Source: JAVBSC01 sp031547305
GTDB taxonomy: Bacteria; Desulfobacterota; Desulfovibrionia; Desulfovibrionales; Desulfovibrionaceae
Reading direction: 5' to 3'
Length of the DNA stretch: 14,025 nt
NCBI GenBank assembly: GCA_031547305.1
Contig: JAVBSC010000068.1
Coordinates: 1-14,025, forward strand
Shown here: in pieces, positions 1 through 6,433 of the stretch
Position numbering within the stretch: position 1 is the stretch's first letter
Layout: the number at the start of each line of letters is the position of its first letter
Notes under the pieces: generated by a model
Told to the model about the DNA's origin: nothing
Databases searched by the model: none
Seen by the model: the letters and a program-made list of their open reading frames with translations, nothing else
Position numbers and translations under genes: made by a program

Positions 1-665
1 TTCTGGAAGTCGGCAATGCCTTTTTCTTTCATTTCAGCCGCATGATCGTTAAAGATCCATTCCCATATAATTTTGCCGTCTTTGTCCACTATGTACAGGG
101 TGGCGGTTTCCTTGGCGCCGACCTTTTTGGCTCCGGCGATCAGGGTGTTGCCGCCCGCCTTGTATTCAAGGCCGGGGGCGTGATAGCCAACCGGGTTGCC
201 TTCGCGCTGGAAGTCGTGGTGCGCGTTGGAGCTCCAGAAGGTGGCGCCGCTTTTGCGCACCATTTCCGGGGTGACCGGGCGCTCTTCGTATTTGTCGAAC
301 TCCCAGAGCACCTTGCCGTCCCAGTCCATTTCCACAACCGTGGCGCCTTCGGTCTTGCGGGAAATCCAGTCGTCCGGGTCATAATAGACCAGGGTGGCCA
401 GCAGCTTGCCGCCGGGGAGCACCTTGGCCGGCTGGCCTTCCACGTTCATCCATTTGTGCACGACCTTGCCGTTCATGTCGATAAGCGGCACGCCGTGCGG
501 GGTGGCCCGCAGGGGATTGAGCACGGTGTAGCCTGGGTATACCTTGTCCGGTTTGCATATGGTCACGCCCACCGGGAACACCGACGGGTAGGCGAGGGCC
601 AGGGACGCCATGGCCAGGATGACGAAGGCCGCAAGGCTGGACAGTGGAAGAAGTTTCCGTTTCAT
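1..665 (-). CDS. Arylsulfate sulfotransferase-like protein, N-terminal part (partial)
   Basis: The gene runs off the left edge; about 221 residues are visible. Residues 1-25 form a clear signal peptide (MKRKLLPL, a hydrophobic stretch, then a cut near LALA-YPS), so the product is exported. The mature part has recurring strand motifs of the beta-propeller type: HGVPLIDMNGKVVHKW, GATVVEMDWDGKVLWEF and TLYIVDKDGKIIWEW. This pattern and the opening YPGYTVLNP match the Arylsulfotrans (AssT) family. Those periplasmic enzymes move sulfuryl groups from an aryl sulfate to a phenolic acceptor through a sulfohistidine. The catalytic His lies further downstream in the family and cannot be checked here. 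The ATG at 663-665 is chosen because the signal peptide begins there and an AAGGGCGG stretch lies just upstream. The gene is divergent from the lrp-like gene. The family call is likely; the true substrate is unknown. Confidence 0.75.
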   Translation of the reverse strand, partial: MKRKLLPLSSLAAFVILAMASLALAYPSVFPVGVTICKPDKVYPGYTVLNPLRATPHGVPLIDMNGKVVHKWMNVEGQPAKVLPGGKLLATLVYYDPDDWISRKTEGATVVEMDWDGKVLWEFDKYEERPVTPEMVRKSGATFWSSNAHHDFQREGNPVGYHAPGLEYKAGGNTLIAGAKKVGAKETATLYIVDKDGKIIWEWIFNDHAAEMKEKGIADFQ

Positions 666-760
666 GAGACCGCCCTTGAATGGTTGTTTAGGGGTTATAA
701 GGGGATTCGCGCGGTATGCGCAAACGGTATTAGCCTGGAATATCATCAGAATTCGCGACA

Positions 761-793
761 TATGATTTACGTTATCATAATCTGGCGTGTCAA
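761..793 (-). promoter_or_regulatory. Putative promoter/operator of the sulfotransferase-like gene
   Basis: On the minus strand, a perfect TTGACA lies at 793-788, about 120 bases upstream of the start codon. A dyad follows it directly: TATGAT (761-766) and ATCATA (774-779) separated by 7 bases. Read on the minus strand, 782-764 matches the classical 19-bp Fur box at 13 of 19 positions by hand count. A dyad next to a -35 box suggests a regulator-controlled promoter. No good -10 hexamer is evident at 16-18 bases, which lowers confidence. Confidence 0.3.
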
Positions 794-855
794 GGCATGG
801 CCGCGGGTGTTCACACGCAGACCAGCCAGTCTTTTTGCAAATTATTTTTTGACGC

Positions 856-887
856 AACGTATATGTAATAGTTTTTTATTATACGTT
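856..887. repeat. 8-bp inverted repeat AACGTATA/TATACGTT
   Basis: AACGTATA at 856-863 is the exact reverse complement of TATACGTT at 880-887, with a 16-base AT-rich spacer. It lies in the middle of the divergent intergenic region, far from either start codon. It could be an operator or just an AT-rich coincidence. No gene or promoter is clearly tied to it. Confidence 0.35.
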
Positions 888-1079
888 TCGTAATATCATA
901 GTGTATAGACGACCGTAGCGCCTTCAGTCCCGCCCGGTTTTGGATGTGCCTATAATATATTTAACATAATAGCTTATATTACCGCTGGTTATATATGATA
1001 AACAGCAAAATCAGGAAACATTCGTAGGCGGAATTTGGGGTTACCCGGTAAAGTATTAATTATTTTCGATAGTTATTGT

Positions 1080-1104
1080 GCAATGCTCGACCGCGCGGCA
1101 TTGC
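1080..1104. promoter_or_regulatory. Inverted repeat GCAATGC-N11-GCATTGC abutting the lrp -35 box
   Basis: The arms 1080-1086 and 1098-1104 are perfect 7-bp reverse complements with an 11-base spacer. The right arm ends one base before the TTGACA box at 1105. A site directly upstream of a -35 box is a usual place for an activator or autoregulator. The binding protein is unknown; the Lrp-type protein encoded just downstream is the nearest candidate. Confidence 0.45.
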
Positions 1105-1135
1105 TTGACATAAATCTTTTTGATTGATTTATAGT
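1105..1135 (+). promoter_or_regulatory. Probable sigma-70-type promoter of the lrp-like gene
   Basis: A perfect -35 box TTGACA is at 1105-1110. Two -10 choices follow: TTTATA at 1128-1133 (17-base spacer) or TATAGT at 1130-1135 (19-base spacer). Transcription would begin near 1142, leaving a leader of about 160 bases before the start at 1303. Both flanks of the promoter carry inverted repeats. Confidence 0.55.
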
Positions 1136-1141
1136 AAATCA
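1125..1141. promoter_or_regulatory. 17-bp palindrome over the -10 box, probable operator
   Basis: TGATTTA-TAG-TAAATCA is a perfect dyad with 7-bp arms and a 3-base centre. It covers both candidate -10 boxes of the lrp-like promoter. Lrp/AsnC proteins bind AT-rich dyads of about 15 bp and commonly repress their own genes, so autorepression by the downstream product is the natural reading. This is inference; the match to the E. coli Lrp consensus is poor. Confidence 0.5.
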
Positions 1142-1302
1142 GGTTCAGAGAGATAATGCGCAAATGTAAAGTAAAATGGTATTTTTTCCTCTGAATGTAA
1201 GTTTTTGCTTTGCATTTTTCAGCGCCGCCAAATGTGAACCCCTCCCGTTGTTTTTCGATCTTGTGACTGGCTCCAACCTCAACCCATCAGGAAGAGAGCG
1301 CC

Positions 1303-1749
1303 ATGCAGATTGACGAAACCAATCGCAAAATAATTGCCCTGCTGCAAAAAGACGGGCGCATGCCCATGGCGGACATCGCGCGCCAGGTCGGGCTGTCCCG
1401 CGTGGCCGTGCGCGAGCGGGTGCGTCAGCTCATGGAAAACGACGTCATTCAGGATGTGGTGGCTATAGTCAACAGCGAGGCCGTCGGCTACCAGGTCAAC
1501 GCTTTTCTGGAGATAGAACTTGAGCCGAGCAAGATCGACCAGGTCTGCGAAGGCCTTGTGGCTCTGCCTGAAGTGACCATAGTCTACCAGATGACCGGAA
1601 GCACGGCCCTGCATGTGCACTGTTACGCCAAAAGCACCACGGATCTAGCCGTCTTCATGGCCAAACGCATCTATTCCATTGATGGCGTACAGCGCGTCAA
1701 TTCTAGTATTCTATTAAAACGTTTTAAATCAACTCTTTCGATAAGATAA
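1303..1749 (+). CDS. Lrp/AsnC-family transcriptional regulator
   Basis: The product (148 residues) has the standard two-part build. An N-terminal helix-turn-helix covers about residues 4-50: MQIDETNRKIIALLQKDGR, then MADIARQVGLSRVAVRERV. A C-terminal RAM/AsnC ligand-binding and oligomerisation domain covers about 65-140, with VNAFLEIEL and VTIVYQMTGSTALHV. Length is normal for the family. These proteins sense amino acids or related metabolites. AGGAAGAGAG lies upstream of the ATG at a good distance. The gene leads a plus-strand run of transporter, 2-oxoacid oxidoreductase and acyl-CoA synthetase genes, so it probably controls them in response to the imported compound or its product. It likely also regulates itself through dyads at its promoter. 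The last 50 bases of the gene are noticeably AT-rich. The effector cannot be read from sequence. Confidence 0.93.
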   Translation: MQIDETNRKIIALLQKDGRMPMADIARQVGLSRVAVRERVRQLMENDVIQDVVAIVNSEAVGYQVNAFLEIELEPSKIDQVCEGLVALPEVTIVYQMTGSTALHVHCYAKSTTDLAVFMAKRIYSIDGVQRVNSSILLKRFKSTLSIR

Positions 1750-1791
1750 TCTTTTGGCATAACTTGAAACCGCTAAGGAGTGTGCAAGTCC

Positions 1792-1893
1792 ATGATTTTG
1801 AACTTTTACCCTGGGCTGATGTGGTTTTTGTGGCTGGGGCCATTCGCCATCGCCATTGCGATGCTGGTGTACGTATACGCTAAGAAAGACTAA
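1792..1893 (+). CDS. 33-residue single-helix symporter accessory protein
   Basis: This short frame begins with ATG, has AAGGAG at 1775-1780 (11-base spacing), and ends with TAA overlapping the ribosome site of the next gene. The product starts MILNFYPGLMWFLWLGP, continues with a hydrophobic run FAIAIAMLVYVYA, and ends in KKD. That is one membrane helix with a positive, presumably cytoplasmic, C-terminus. It sits 11 bases before an SSS symporter gene. Tiny one-helix partners are known beside sodium symporters (MetS beside MetP; DUF3311 proteins beside MctP-type SSS permeases), and 'symporter small accessory protein' is an existing annotation for this kind of frame. I infer that it stabilises or assembles the 1905-3368 transporter. 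The composition, start signal and position make a chance frame unlikely. Confidence 0.75.
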   Translation: MILNFYPGLMWFLWLGPFAIAIAMLVYVYAKKD

Positions 1894-1904
1894 GGAGCGA
1901 TATT

Positions 1905-3368
1905 ATGTCCACTGGTATGATTATCTTCAGCATCTACCTGCTCATTATGATCGGCATCGGCATCTTTGCCGCGCGTCTGCAAAAATCCACCACATCCTAC
2001 TGGGTTGGCGACCGCGGTTTCGGAGTGCCTGTCCTGGCCATCGTCATTCTTGTTTCCATAGTCCACGGCGGCACCCTGGTGGGCGGAACGGGCTTTACAG
2101 CGGCCCGCGGGGCCGTGGCCGTAAACAACCTAAGCTTTTCCCTGGGCTTTTTCGTGGTGCTCTTTTTCATGGCCCGCAAGCTTCGCCGCTTCGGCGGCTT
2201 TACTCTGCCGGATTTTTTGGGCGACCGCTTCGAGTCCCAGAACATCCGCATGTTCTCCGCCTTTGTGGTGCTTATTTCCGCCATTGTGGCCCTGATCGCC
2301 CAGATCAAGTCCATGGGCATAGTGGTGCAGCAGCTTTCCGGCATGAGCCTTAATACATCGTTGATCGTCGCGGCGGCCATCTTCGTCTTTTATACCAGCA
2401 TCGGCGGCATGCTGGCCGCTGTCTGGACCGACATAGTCCAGTGGATCTGCATGATGATCGGCCTGACCGCCCTTGTCCTGGTGCTTTGGCCGGCAGTGGG
2501 CGGCCTTTCCGGCATGGCCGAGAGCCTGAACGCCCAGGCCCCCGGCTGGACCAGCATGGAAGGCAACGGCTGGACCACCATGAACCTGTTCTCCTGGCAC
2601 CTGTTATGGTTTATCGCCTACTTCACGCGCATTGAGTTCGTCACCAAGGTTTACGCGGCCAAGGACGAGAAAACCGCCGAGCGTTCCGTGGCCTGGGGCC
2701 TGGTGCTCATCCTGATTTTCTTCAGCCTTACCGTGTTTCTGGGCGGCGCGGCCCGCCTGTTGGTCTGGGACGGACTGAAGTCGCCGGACATGGCCCTGAC
2801 CGTGATGATCAGCAAATACCTTTCCCCCTTCTGGCAGGCCATGGCCCTGGCCGGCGTGGCCTCCGCCGCCATGTCCACGGTCTCCTCTCTGCTGCTGCTT
2901 TCCGGCGCGGCCATTGCCCACGACTTTTTGCGCCGCTCCTACTACGAGCCGCGCGGCATTGAAAAGACGGAAAAATTCTACCTGCGGGTTTCCCGCCTCA
3001 CCCTGGTCGGCGTCGGGGTTGTGGCCACCCTGGTCGCCCTTAACCTGCCAGCGCTAATTCTGATCATCACCTCCTACGCCGTGGCCCTTACCGGCGCGTC
3101 TTTCGCCATGCCCATACTGCTGGGGCTGACCTGGAAGCGCTGCACCACGGCAGGCGCTTTTTCATCCGCCGTGGCCGGTTTTGTCTGCTCAGGCCTCTGG
3201 GCCGTGCTGCACCAGAGCAAAGTGGACTGGGCATTGTCCGTGCACCCGATCTTCCCGGGCTTTATCGCCTCGCTGGTTCTCATAGTCGTGGTCAGCCTGA
3301 TGACTCAACCCACCTCGCAGAAAACTATTGACCGGTTCTTTCCCCAAAAGACTCAGGCCCGCGCCTGA
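1905..3368 (+). CDS. Sodium:solute symporter (SSS family)
   Basis: The product (487 residues) is an inner-membrane Na+-coupled transporter with about 13 hydrophobic segments. Family marks include SYWVGDRGFG near residue 31, the GGMLAAVWTDIVQ signature at 167-179, and AAMSTVSS at 321-328. The last matches the helix that supplies the second sodium site (usually A-x-x-S-T). Length is typical. The start at 1905 follows AAGGAG at 1892-1897, which overlaps the stop of the small membrane protein, so the two are probably translated together. The substrate is not readable from sequence; SSS members carry proline, pantothenate, acetate, pyruvate and other monocarboxylates or sugars. The oxidoreductase and acyl-CoA synthetase downstream favour a 2-oxoacid, a lactate-like acid or an amino acid. 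Some subfamily motifs resemble MctP-like carriers, but only loosely. Confidence 0.93.
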   Translation: MSTGMIIFSIYLLIMIGIGIFAARLQKSTTSYWVGDRGFGVPVLAIVILVSIVHGGTLVGGTGFTAARGAVAVNNLSFSLGFFVVLFFMARKLRRFGGFTLPDFLGDRFESQNIRMFSAFVVLISAIVALIAQIKSMGIVVQQLSGMSLNTSLIVAAAIFVFYTSIGGMLAAVWTDIVQWICMMIGLTALVLVLWPAVGGLSGMAESLNAQAPGWTSMEGNGWTTMNLFSWHLLWFIAYFTRIEFVTKVYAAKDEKTAERSVAWGLVLILIFFSLTVFLGGAARLLVWDGLKSPDMALTVMISKYLSPFWQAMALAGVASAAMSTVSSLLLLSGAAIAHDFLRRSYYEPRGIEKTEKFYLRVSRLTLVGVGVVATLVALNLPALILIITSYAVALTGASFAMPILLGLTWKRCTTAGAFSSAVAGFVCSGLWAVLHQSKVDWALSVHPIFPGFIASLVLIVVVSLMTQPTSQKTIDRFFPQKTQARA

Positions 3369-3379
3369 GCCGCGGTACC

Positions 3380-3434
3380 TCCCCTCCCGCCCGCCCGTGC
3401 GGCGGGTTGGAGAGGGGGCTTGCTCCAAGTTTTT
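3380..3434 (+). terminator. GC-rich hairpin between symporter and oxidoreductase genes
   Basis: CCCGCC (3390-3395) pairs with GGCGGG (3401-3406) across a 5-base loop. A second, slightly imperfect layer (3380-3387 with 3409-3417) extends the stem. Five T residues occur at 3430-3434, but 13 bases past the stem. It may be a partial terminator, an attenuator or an mRNA processing/stability element that sets different levels for the transporter and enzyme genes. It also shows that an upstream ATG at 3407 is not a sensible start for the next gene, because it lies inside the stem. Confidence 0.45.
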
Positions 3435-3448
3435 ATGAAGGAGAACAT

Positions 3449-4009
3449 ATGCAACAGGAAATCAGAATCCTCAGCCGGGGAGGGCAGGGCGCCGTGACCG
3501 CGGCTAAAATACTGGTCGCCGCCGCCCTTCTGGAAGGCAAATACGCCCAGATGATCCCAAACTTCGGGCAGGAACGCAAAGGCGCGCCGGTGTTCACCTT
3601 TGCCAGGGTCAGCACCGAGCCGGTGCTTTCCCACACCTATGTCTACAACCCGCACATCGTGCTGCTGTTTGACCCGCACCTGGTGGACATCGGCATCAAC
3701 CCGGCTGAAGGACTGCGCCCAGGCGCCGTCCTGGCCGTGAACAGCCCGGACGCCTCCTGCTACGAGCCGGGGAGCCATTTCGCCAAAGTCGCCTGGGTGG
3801 ACGCCGTGGCGGTGACCGGCGAAACCGTCGGCCCGGTGCCGCCCAACGCCGCCATGCTCGGCCTTCTGGCCAGGGCCACCGGCCTTGTGGGCATAGAGCC
3901 GCTTTGCCGGGCCATTCAGGAAAGCATGCCAGGCTCAAAGGGCGAGAAAAACGCGGCTTGCGCCAAGGCCGCCTATGACAGGACTACGTTGCATGAAAAC
4001 AAAAAATAG
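3449..4009 (+). CDS. 2-oxoacid:ferredoxin oxidoreductase, gamma subunit
   Basis: The product (186 residues from MQQEIRIL) is the gamma/PorC-type subunit, about the usual 180-190 length. Marks are RILSRGGQGAVTAAKIL near the start, YAQMIPNFGQERKGAPVFTF around residues 32-51, and HIVLLFDPHLVD around 69-80. In the enzyme it is the domain next to the TPP-bearing subunit and helps bind CoA. The start at 3449 is preferred to an in-frame ATG at 3407, because AAGGAG lies at 3438-3443 (5-base spacing), the family N-terminus fits, and the earlier ATG is in a hairpin. The 3' end overlaps the delta gene, so the subunits are translationally coupled. Gene order gamma-delta-alpha-beta is the same as in classical four-subunit enzymes of Thermotoga and Pyrococcus. 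Confidence 0.92.
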   Translation: MQQEIRILSRGGQGAVTAAKILVAAALLEGKYAQMIPNFGQERKGAPVFTFARVSTEPVLSHTYVYNPHIVLLFDPHLVDIGINPAEGLRPGAVLAVNSPDASCYEPGSHFAKVAWVDAVAVTGETVGPVPPNAAMLGLLARATGLVGIEPLCRAIQESMPGSKGEKNAACAKAAYDRTTLHENKK

Positions 4010-4268
4010 AAATATCGGCATCTGCACGGGCAAGATTGCGGACACCAGAACCGGAGCCTGGCGCAGCCAGCGGCCCGTGGTGGACAAAGCTCTGTGCGTT
4101 AACTGCGGCATGTGCATGATGTACTGCCCCACCGGCGTCATCAGCGAGCAAAACGAGTGCGCGGAAATAGATTACACTTACTGTAAAGGCTGCGGGGTCT
4201 GCGTTACCGTGTGCCCTAAAAAAGCCCTCGCCATGCGCAAAGAGGAGGCCCTGACATGTCAAAGCTGA
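3993..4268 (+). CDS. 2-oxoacid:ferredoxin oxidoreductase, delta (ferredoxin) subunit
   Basis: The product (91 residues) is a two-cluster bacterial ferredoxin-type subunit. It carries electrons from the catalytic beta subunit out to ferredoxin. It has two complete CxxCxxCxxxCP motifs: C35, C38, C41 and C45, then C64, C67, C70 and C74, enough for two [4Fe-4S] clusters. The preceding GAWRSQRPVVDKALC is the usual PorD lead-in. Two starts are possible: ATG 3975 (AAGG 6 bases before) and ATG 3993 (AGGA 9 bases before). I chose 3993 because MKTKNRN resembles PorD starts and the overlap with the gamma gene is shorter (17 bases). The 3' end overlaps the alpha gene by 13 bases. Confidence 0.88.
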   Translation: MKTKNRNIGICTGKIADTRTGAWRSQRPVVDKALCVNCGMCMMYCPTGVISEQNECAEIDYTYCKGCGVCVTVCPKKALAMRKEEALTCQS

Positions 4269-5443
4269 ACAACAGCCGCGTGGCCCTGGACGGCAACTAC
4301 GCCATGGCCGAAGGCGTGTGTCTGGCCCGGCCGCGCTTTGTCTCCGCCTATCCCATAACCCCGCAGACTCCCATTGTGGAAAGAGTCGGGGAATTCATCG
4401 CCAAAAAGCGGCTGGACGCCAAATACGTGGCCGTGGAATCCGAGCATTCCGCCCTTACGGCCGTGGTCGGCTCCGCCGCCGTGGGCGTGCGCGTTTTTAC
4501 CGCCACGGCCGGGGCGGGCCTGGCCCTGATGCACGAAGTGGTCGGCGTGGCTTCCGGCAACCGCCTGCCCATTGTCATGGGCATTGCCAACCGCGCCCTG
4601 CCCAGTCCCTGGTCCCTGCAAACCGACCACTCGGACAGCATGGCCGAGCGCGATATGGGCTGGATGCAGCTTTACGCGGAAAACGCCCAGGAGGCCCTGG
4701 ACTTCATTCTGCTGGGCTACCGAGTGGCCGAGGAAGTCCGCCTGCCGGCCATGGTCTGCATTGACGGCTTTTTCGTTTCCCACGCCGCCGAAGGTGTGGA
4801 CGTGCCGGAGCAGGCCGCCGTGGACGAATTCCTGCCCGCCTACCAGCGCAGCCCCCTGGCCCTGGACCCGGCGCATCCCCACACCCTCAACCAGCTCAAC
4901 TCCGCCGCCACTTTTACGGAGATCAAGCATCAGCACCATGAGGCCCTGTGCTCTTCCCTGGCCGTGTTCGCCAAGGCCGGGCAGGAGTTCGGAAAAGCCT
5001 TCGGCCGCCCTTACGCCACAGTGCTGGCGGAAAACTGCGAGAATGCGGACGTTGTCCTGGTCAGCCTTGGCTCATCCAGCGGCACAGCCCGCCAGACAGC
5101 CCGGGAACTGCGCGCGGGCGGCAAAAAAGTAGGCACCCTGCGCGTGAGTATGTTTCGTCCATTCCCCAGGGCGGAAGTGGCCGCCGCCCTGGCCTCGGCC
5201 AAAATCGTGGCCGTCATGGACCGTTCCTGGGGGCTGGGCAGTGAAGGCCCCCTGTCCCTGGAAGTGAAAAACGCCCTGTACGACCTGCCTTCCCGGCCCA
5301 GGGTCTACAACTTCATCGCCGGCCTGGGTGGGCGGGACCTGCACGCCATGACCATCGTCAAAATCGTGGAAACCGCGCAAGCCATGGCCGCGCGCGAAGA
5401 ATCGCAATCCACCCCCTGCTGGATCGATTTGCAAGGGAGATAA
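4256..5443 (+). CDS. 2-oxoacid:ferredoxin oxidoreductase, alpha subunit
   Basis: The product (395 residues) is the PorA-type pyrimidine-binding subunit, normal length. Marks are AYPITPQTPIVERVGEF (31-47), the VESEHSA motif (60-66) carrying the Glu expected to activate TPP, TATAGAGLALMHEV (82-95), and ANRALPSPWSLQTDHSD (111-127). GAGGAGG at 4242-4248 precedes the ATG. With the beta subunit it decarboxylates a 2-oxoacid and makes acyl-CoA while reducing ferredoxin. Substrate is open. From memory of archaeal homologues, the PQT variant and the PWS segment resemble branched-chain (VorA) enzymes, while CIDGFF and other stretches resemble pyruvate enzymes. Pyruvate remains plausible because the operon ends in an acyl-CoA synthetase and lacks an aminotransferase. 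The cytoplasmic complex is probably alpha-beta-gamma-delta. Confidence 0.92.
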   Translation: MSKLNNSRVALDGNYAMAEGVCLARPRFVSAYPITPQTPIVERVGEFIAKKRLDAKYVAVESEHSALTAVVGSAAVGVRVFTATAGAGLALMHEVVGVASGNRLPIVMGIANRALPSPWSLQTDHSDSMAERDMGWMQLYAENAQEALDFILLGYRVAEEVRLPAMVCIDGFFVSHAAEGVDVPEQAAVDEFLPAYQRSPLALDPAHPHTLNQLNSAATFTEIKHQHHEALCSSLAVFAKAGQEFGKAFGRPYATVLAENCENADVVLVSLGSSSGTARQTARELRAGGKKVGTLRVSMFRPFPRAEVAAALASAKIVAVMDRSWGLGSEGPLSLEVKNALYDLPSRPRVYNFIAGLGGRDLHAMTIVKIVETAQAMAAREESQSTPCWIDLQGR

Positions 5444-5445
5444 TT

Positions 5446-6324
5446 ATGAGTGCCAAAACTAAAAATCCGTCCCTTGTCGCCCATGGTTTGACCACCTGCG
5501 AAGGCTGCGGCATGGAAATCATCGCCCGCAACGCCCTGGACGTGCTCGGACCGCGCACCGTTGTGCTTACCCCGCCCAGTTGCTCCGCCATTCTGACGGG
5601 CTACGGCGACGAGACCGGCTTCCGCGTCCCGGCTTTTCAATCCAATCTGGAGAATATCGCCGCCTACTGCTCCGGCATTACCGAAACCTTCGCCCTGCTG
5701 GGCGAGTCCGACGTGCACGTGGTGGCCTTCGCCGGCGACGGCGGCACCGCGGACATCGGCCTGCAGGCTCTTTCCGCCGCTGTGGAGCGCGGCCACAAAT
5801 TCATCTACATCTGCTATGATAACGAAGCCTACATGAACACCGGCATCCAGCGTTCCGGGGCCACCCCCCTGGGGGCATGGACCAACACCACGCCCACCGG
5901 CAAAGAGGAAAAGAAAAAAGACGTGGTAGGCATGCTCATGGCCCAGGGCATTCCATACATCGCCACGGCCAGCGTGGGCAACATGCCGGACTTCCGAAAA
6001 AAGATCGCCAAGGCCGCCAAGGTCAACGGCCCCAGCTATCTGCACGTGCTTCAGCCCTGCTGTACCGGCTGGCGCTGCAAGCCATCGGACACCGTCACCC
6101 TGGGCGCTTTGGCCGTCAAAACCGGCATGTGGCCCCTGTACGAGGCGGAAAACGGCAAGCTGCGCATCACCCAAAAAACCGCCAAGCTCGCTCCGCTCAA
6201 GGATTACCTGTCTCTTCAGGGCCGCTTCAAAAACATCACTGAAGCGCAGATGGCCGAGTTGGAACGCGACATCGCCGCCAACCTCAAACGCCTCGCCGCC
6301 CTGGAAGCGGCCGGAGCGGAATAG
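5446..6324 (+). CDS. 2-oxoacid:ferredoxin oxidoreductase, beta subunit (TPP-binding)
   Basis: The product (292 residues) is the PorB-type catalytic subunit. The TPP/Mg2+ motif is GDGGTADIGLQAL (98-110) followed by YDNEAYMNTG (124-133). The proximal [4Fe-4S] cluster ligands are visible: C18 and C21 in TTCEGCG, C46 in PPSCSA, and a Cys in the QPCCTGWRC segment (205-211). All the parts needed for activity appear present. The gene starts 2 bases after the alpha stop, with AAGGGAG 6 bases before the ATG, so the four subunits form one tightly packed unit. The C-terminal part from about residue 235 (YLSLQGRFKNITE) is the usual tail of this family. It would hand electrons to the delta subunit clusters. 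The family assignment is firm, the 2-oxoacid is not. Confidence 0.94.
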   Translation: MSAKTKNPSLVAHGLTTCEGCGMEIIARNALDVLGPRTVVLTPPSCSAILTGYGDETGFRVPAFQSNLENIAAYCSGITETFALLGESDVHVVAFAGDGGTADIGLQALSAAVERGHKFIYICYDNEAYMNTGIQRSGATPLGAWTNTTPTGKEEKKKDVVGMLMAQGIPYIATASVGNMPDFRKKIAKAAKVNGPSYLHVLQPCCTGWRCKPSDTVTLGALAVKTGMWPLYEAENGKLRITQKTAKLAPLKDYLSLQGRFKNITEAQMAELERDIAANLKRLAALEAAGAE

Positions 6325-6338
6325 GGGAGGAAGATGAA

Positions 6339-6371
6339 GGGCCTGGTGGGAAGCACAAGGGCCTTAGGCCC
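6339..6371 (+). repeat. AAGGGCCT direct repeat with inverted AGGCCC
   Basis: AAGGGCCT occurs at 6337-6344 and again at 6357-6364, and AGGCCC follows at 6366-6371. The RNA could fold either 6339-6344 or 6359-6364 against 6366-6371; the first gives a normal loop, the second a one-base loop that is not foldable as RNA but is a palindrome in DNA. It lies in the 109-base gap between the beta subunit and the acyl-CoA synthetase. No U-tract follows, so it is not a standard terminator; mRNA processing or attenuation is possible. Confidence 0.35.
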
Positions 6372-6433
6372 CGGAGATTCCTACCCCAACCCCCGCCTCC
6401 TTATCCGCGTTATCAACAAGGAGTTTTCATATT

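Larger units (their letters stand above)
666..1302. other. Long AT-rich divergent intergenic region
   Basis: These 637 bases separate the exported sulfotransferase-like gene (minus) from the Lrp-type gene (plus). They are visibly AT-rich against GC-rich flanks. No convincing coding frame was found: the one long plus frame crossing 42-893 is mostly the antisense of the sulfotransferase-like gene. The stretch holds promoter-like boxes, several inverted repeats (listed separately) and five copies of TATCAT/ATGATA between 741 and 1000. The part from about 1142 to 1302 is probably a long 5' leader of the lrp-like mRNA, with a possible 7-bp stem (1144-1150 with 1189-1195). No clear small RNA or terminator was recognised. 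Confidence 0.7.

Noticed and set aside
42..893. Long plus-strand open frame of 283 codons across the sulfotransferase-like gene and the AT-rich region
   Set aside because: The first 620 bases are the antisense of a well-matched protein with signal peptide and repeats. The translated frame has no recognisable domain and its low-complexity His/Gly-rich look is typical of antisense to GC-rich genes.
951..956. TATAAT hexamer as a second promoter for the lrp-like gene
   Set aside because: No -35 box at 16-18 bases and no TGn extension; 350 bases from the start codon in an AT-rich stretch where such hexamers arise by chance.
1144..1195. TTCAGAG/CTCTGAA stem in the lrp-like leader as a riboswitch
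   Set aside because: A 7-bp stem with a 38-base loop and no recognisable aptamer features is not enough to call a structured RNA.
3407..3448. Upstream in-frame ATG for the gamma subunit
   Set aside because: It lies inside a hairpin, has no ribosome site, and adds 14 residues that the family lacks; ATG 3449 has a good AAGGAG.
5305..6174. 289-codon minus-strand frame opposite the beta subunit
   Set aside because: Shadow of a gene with complete TPP and cluster motifs; no ribosome site or domain seen.
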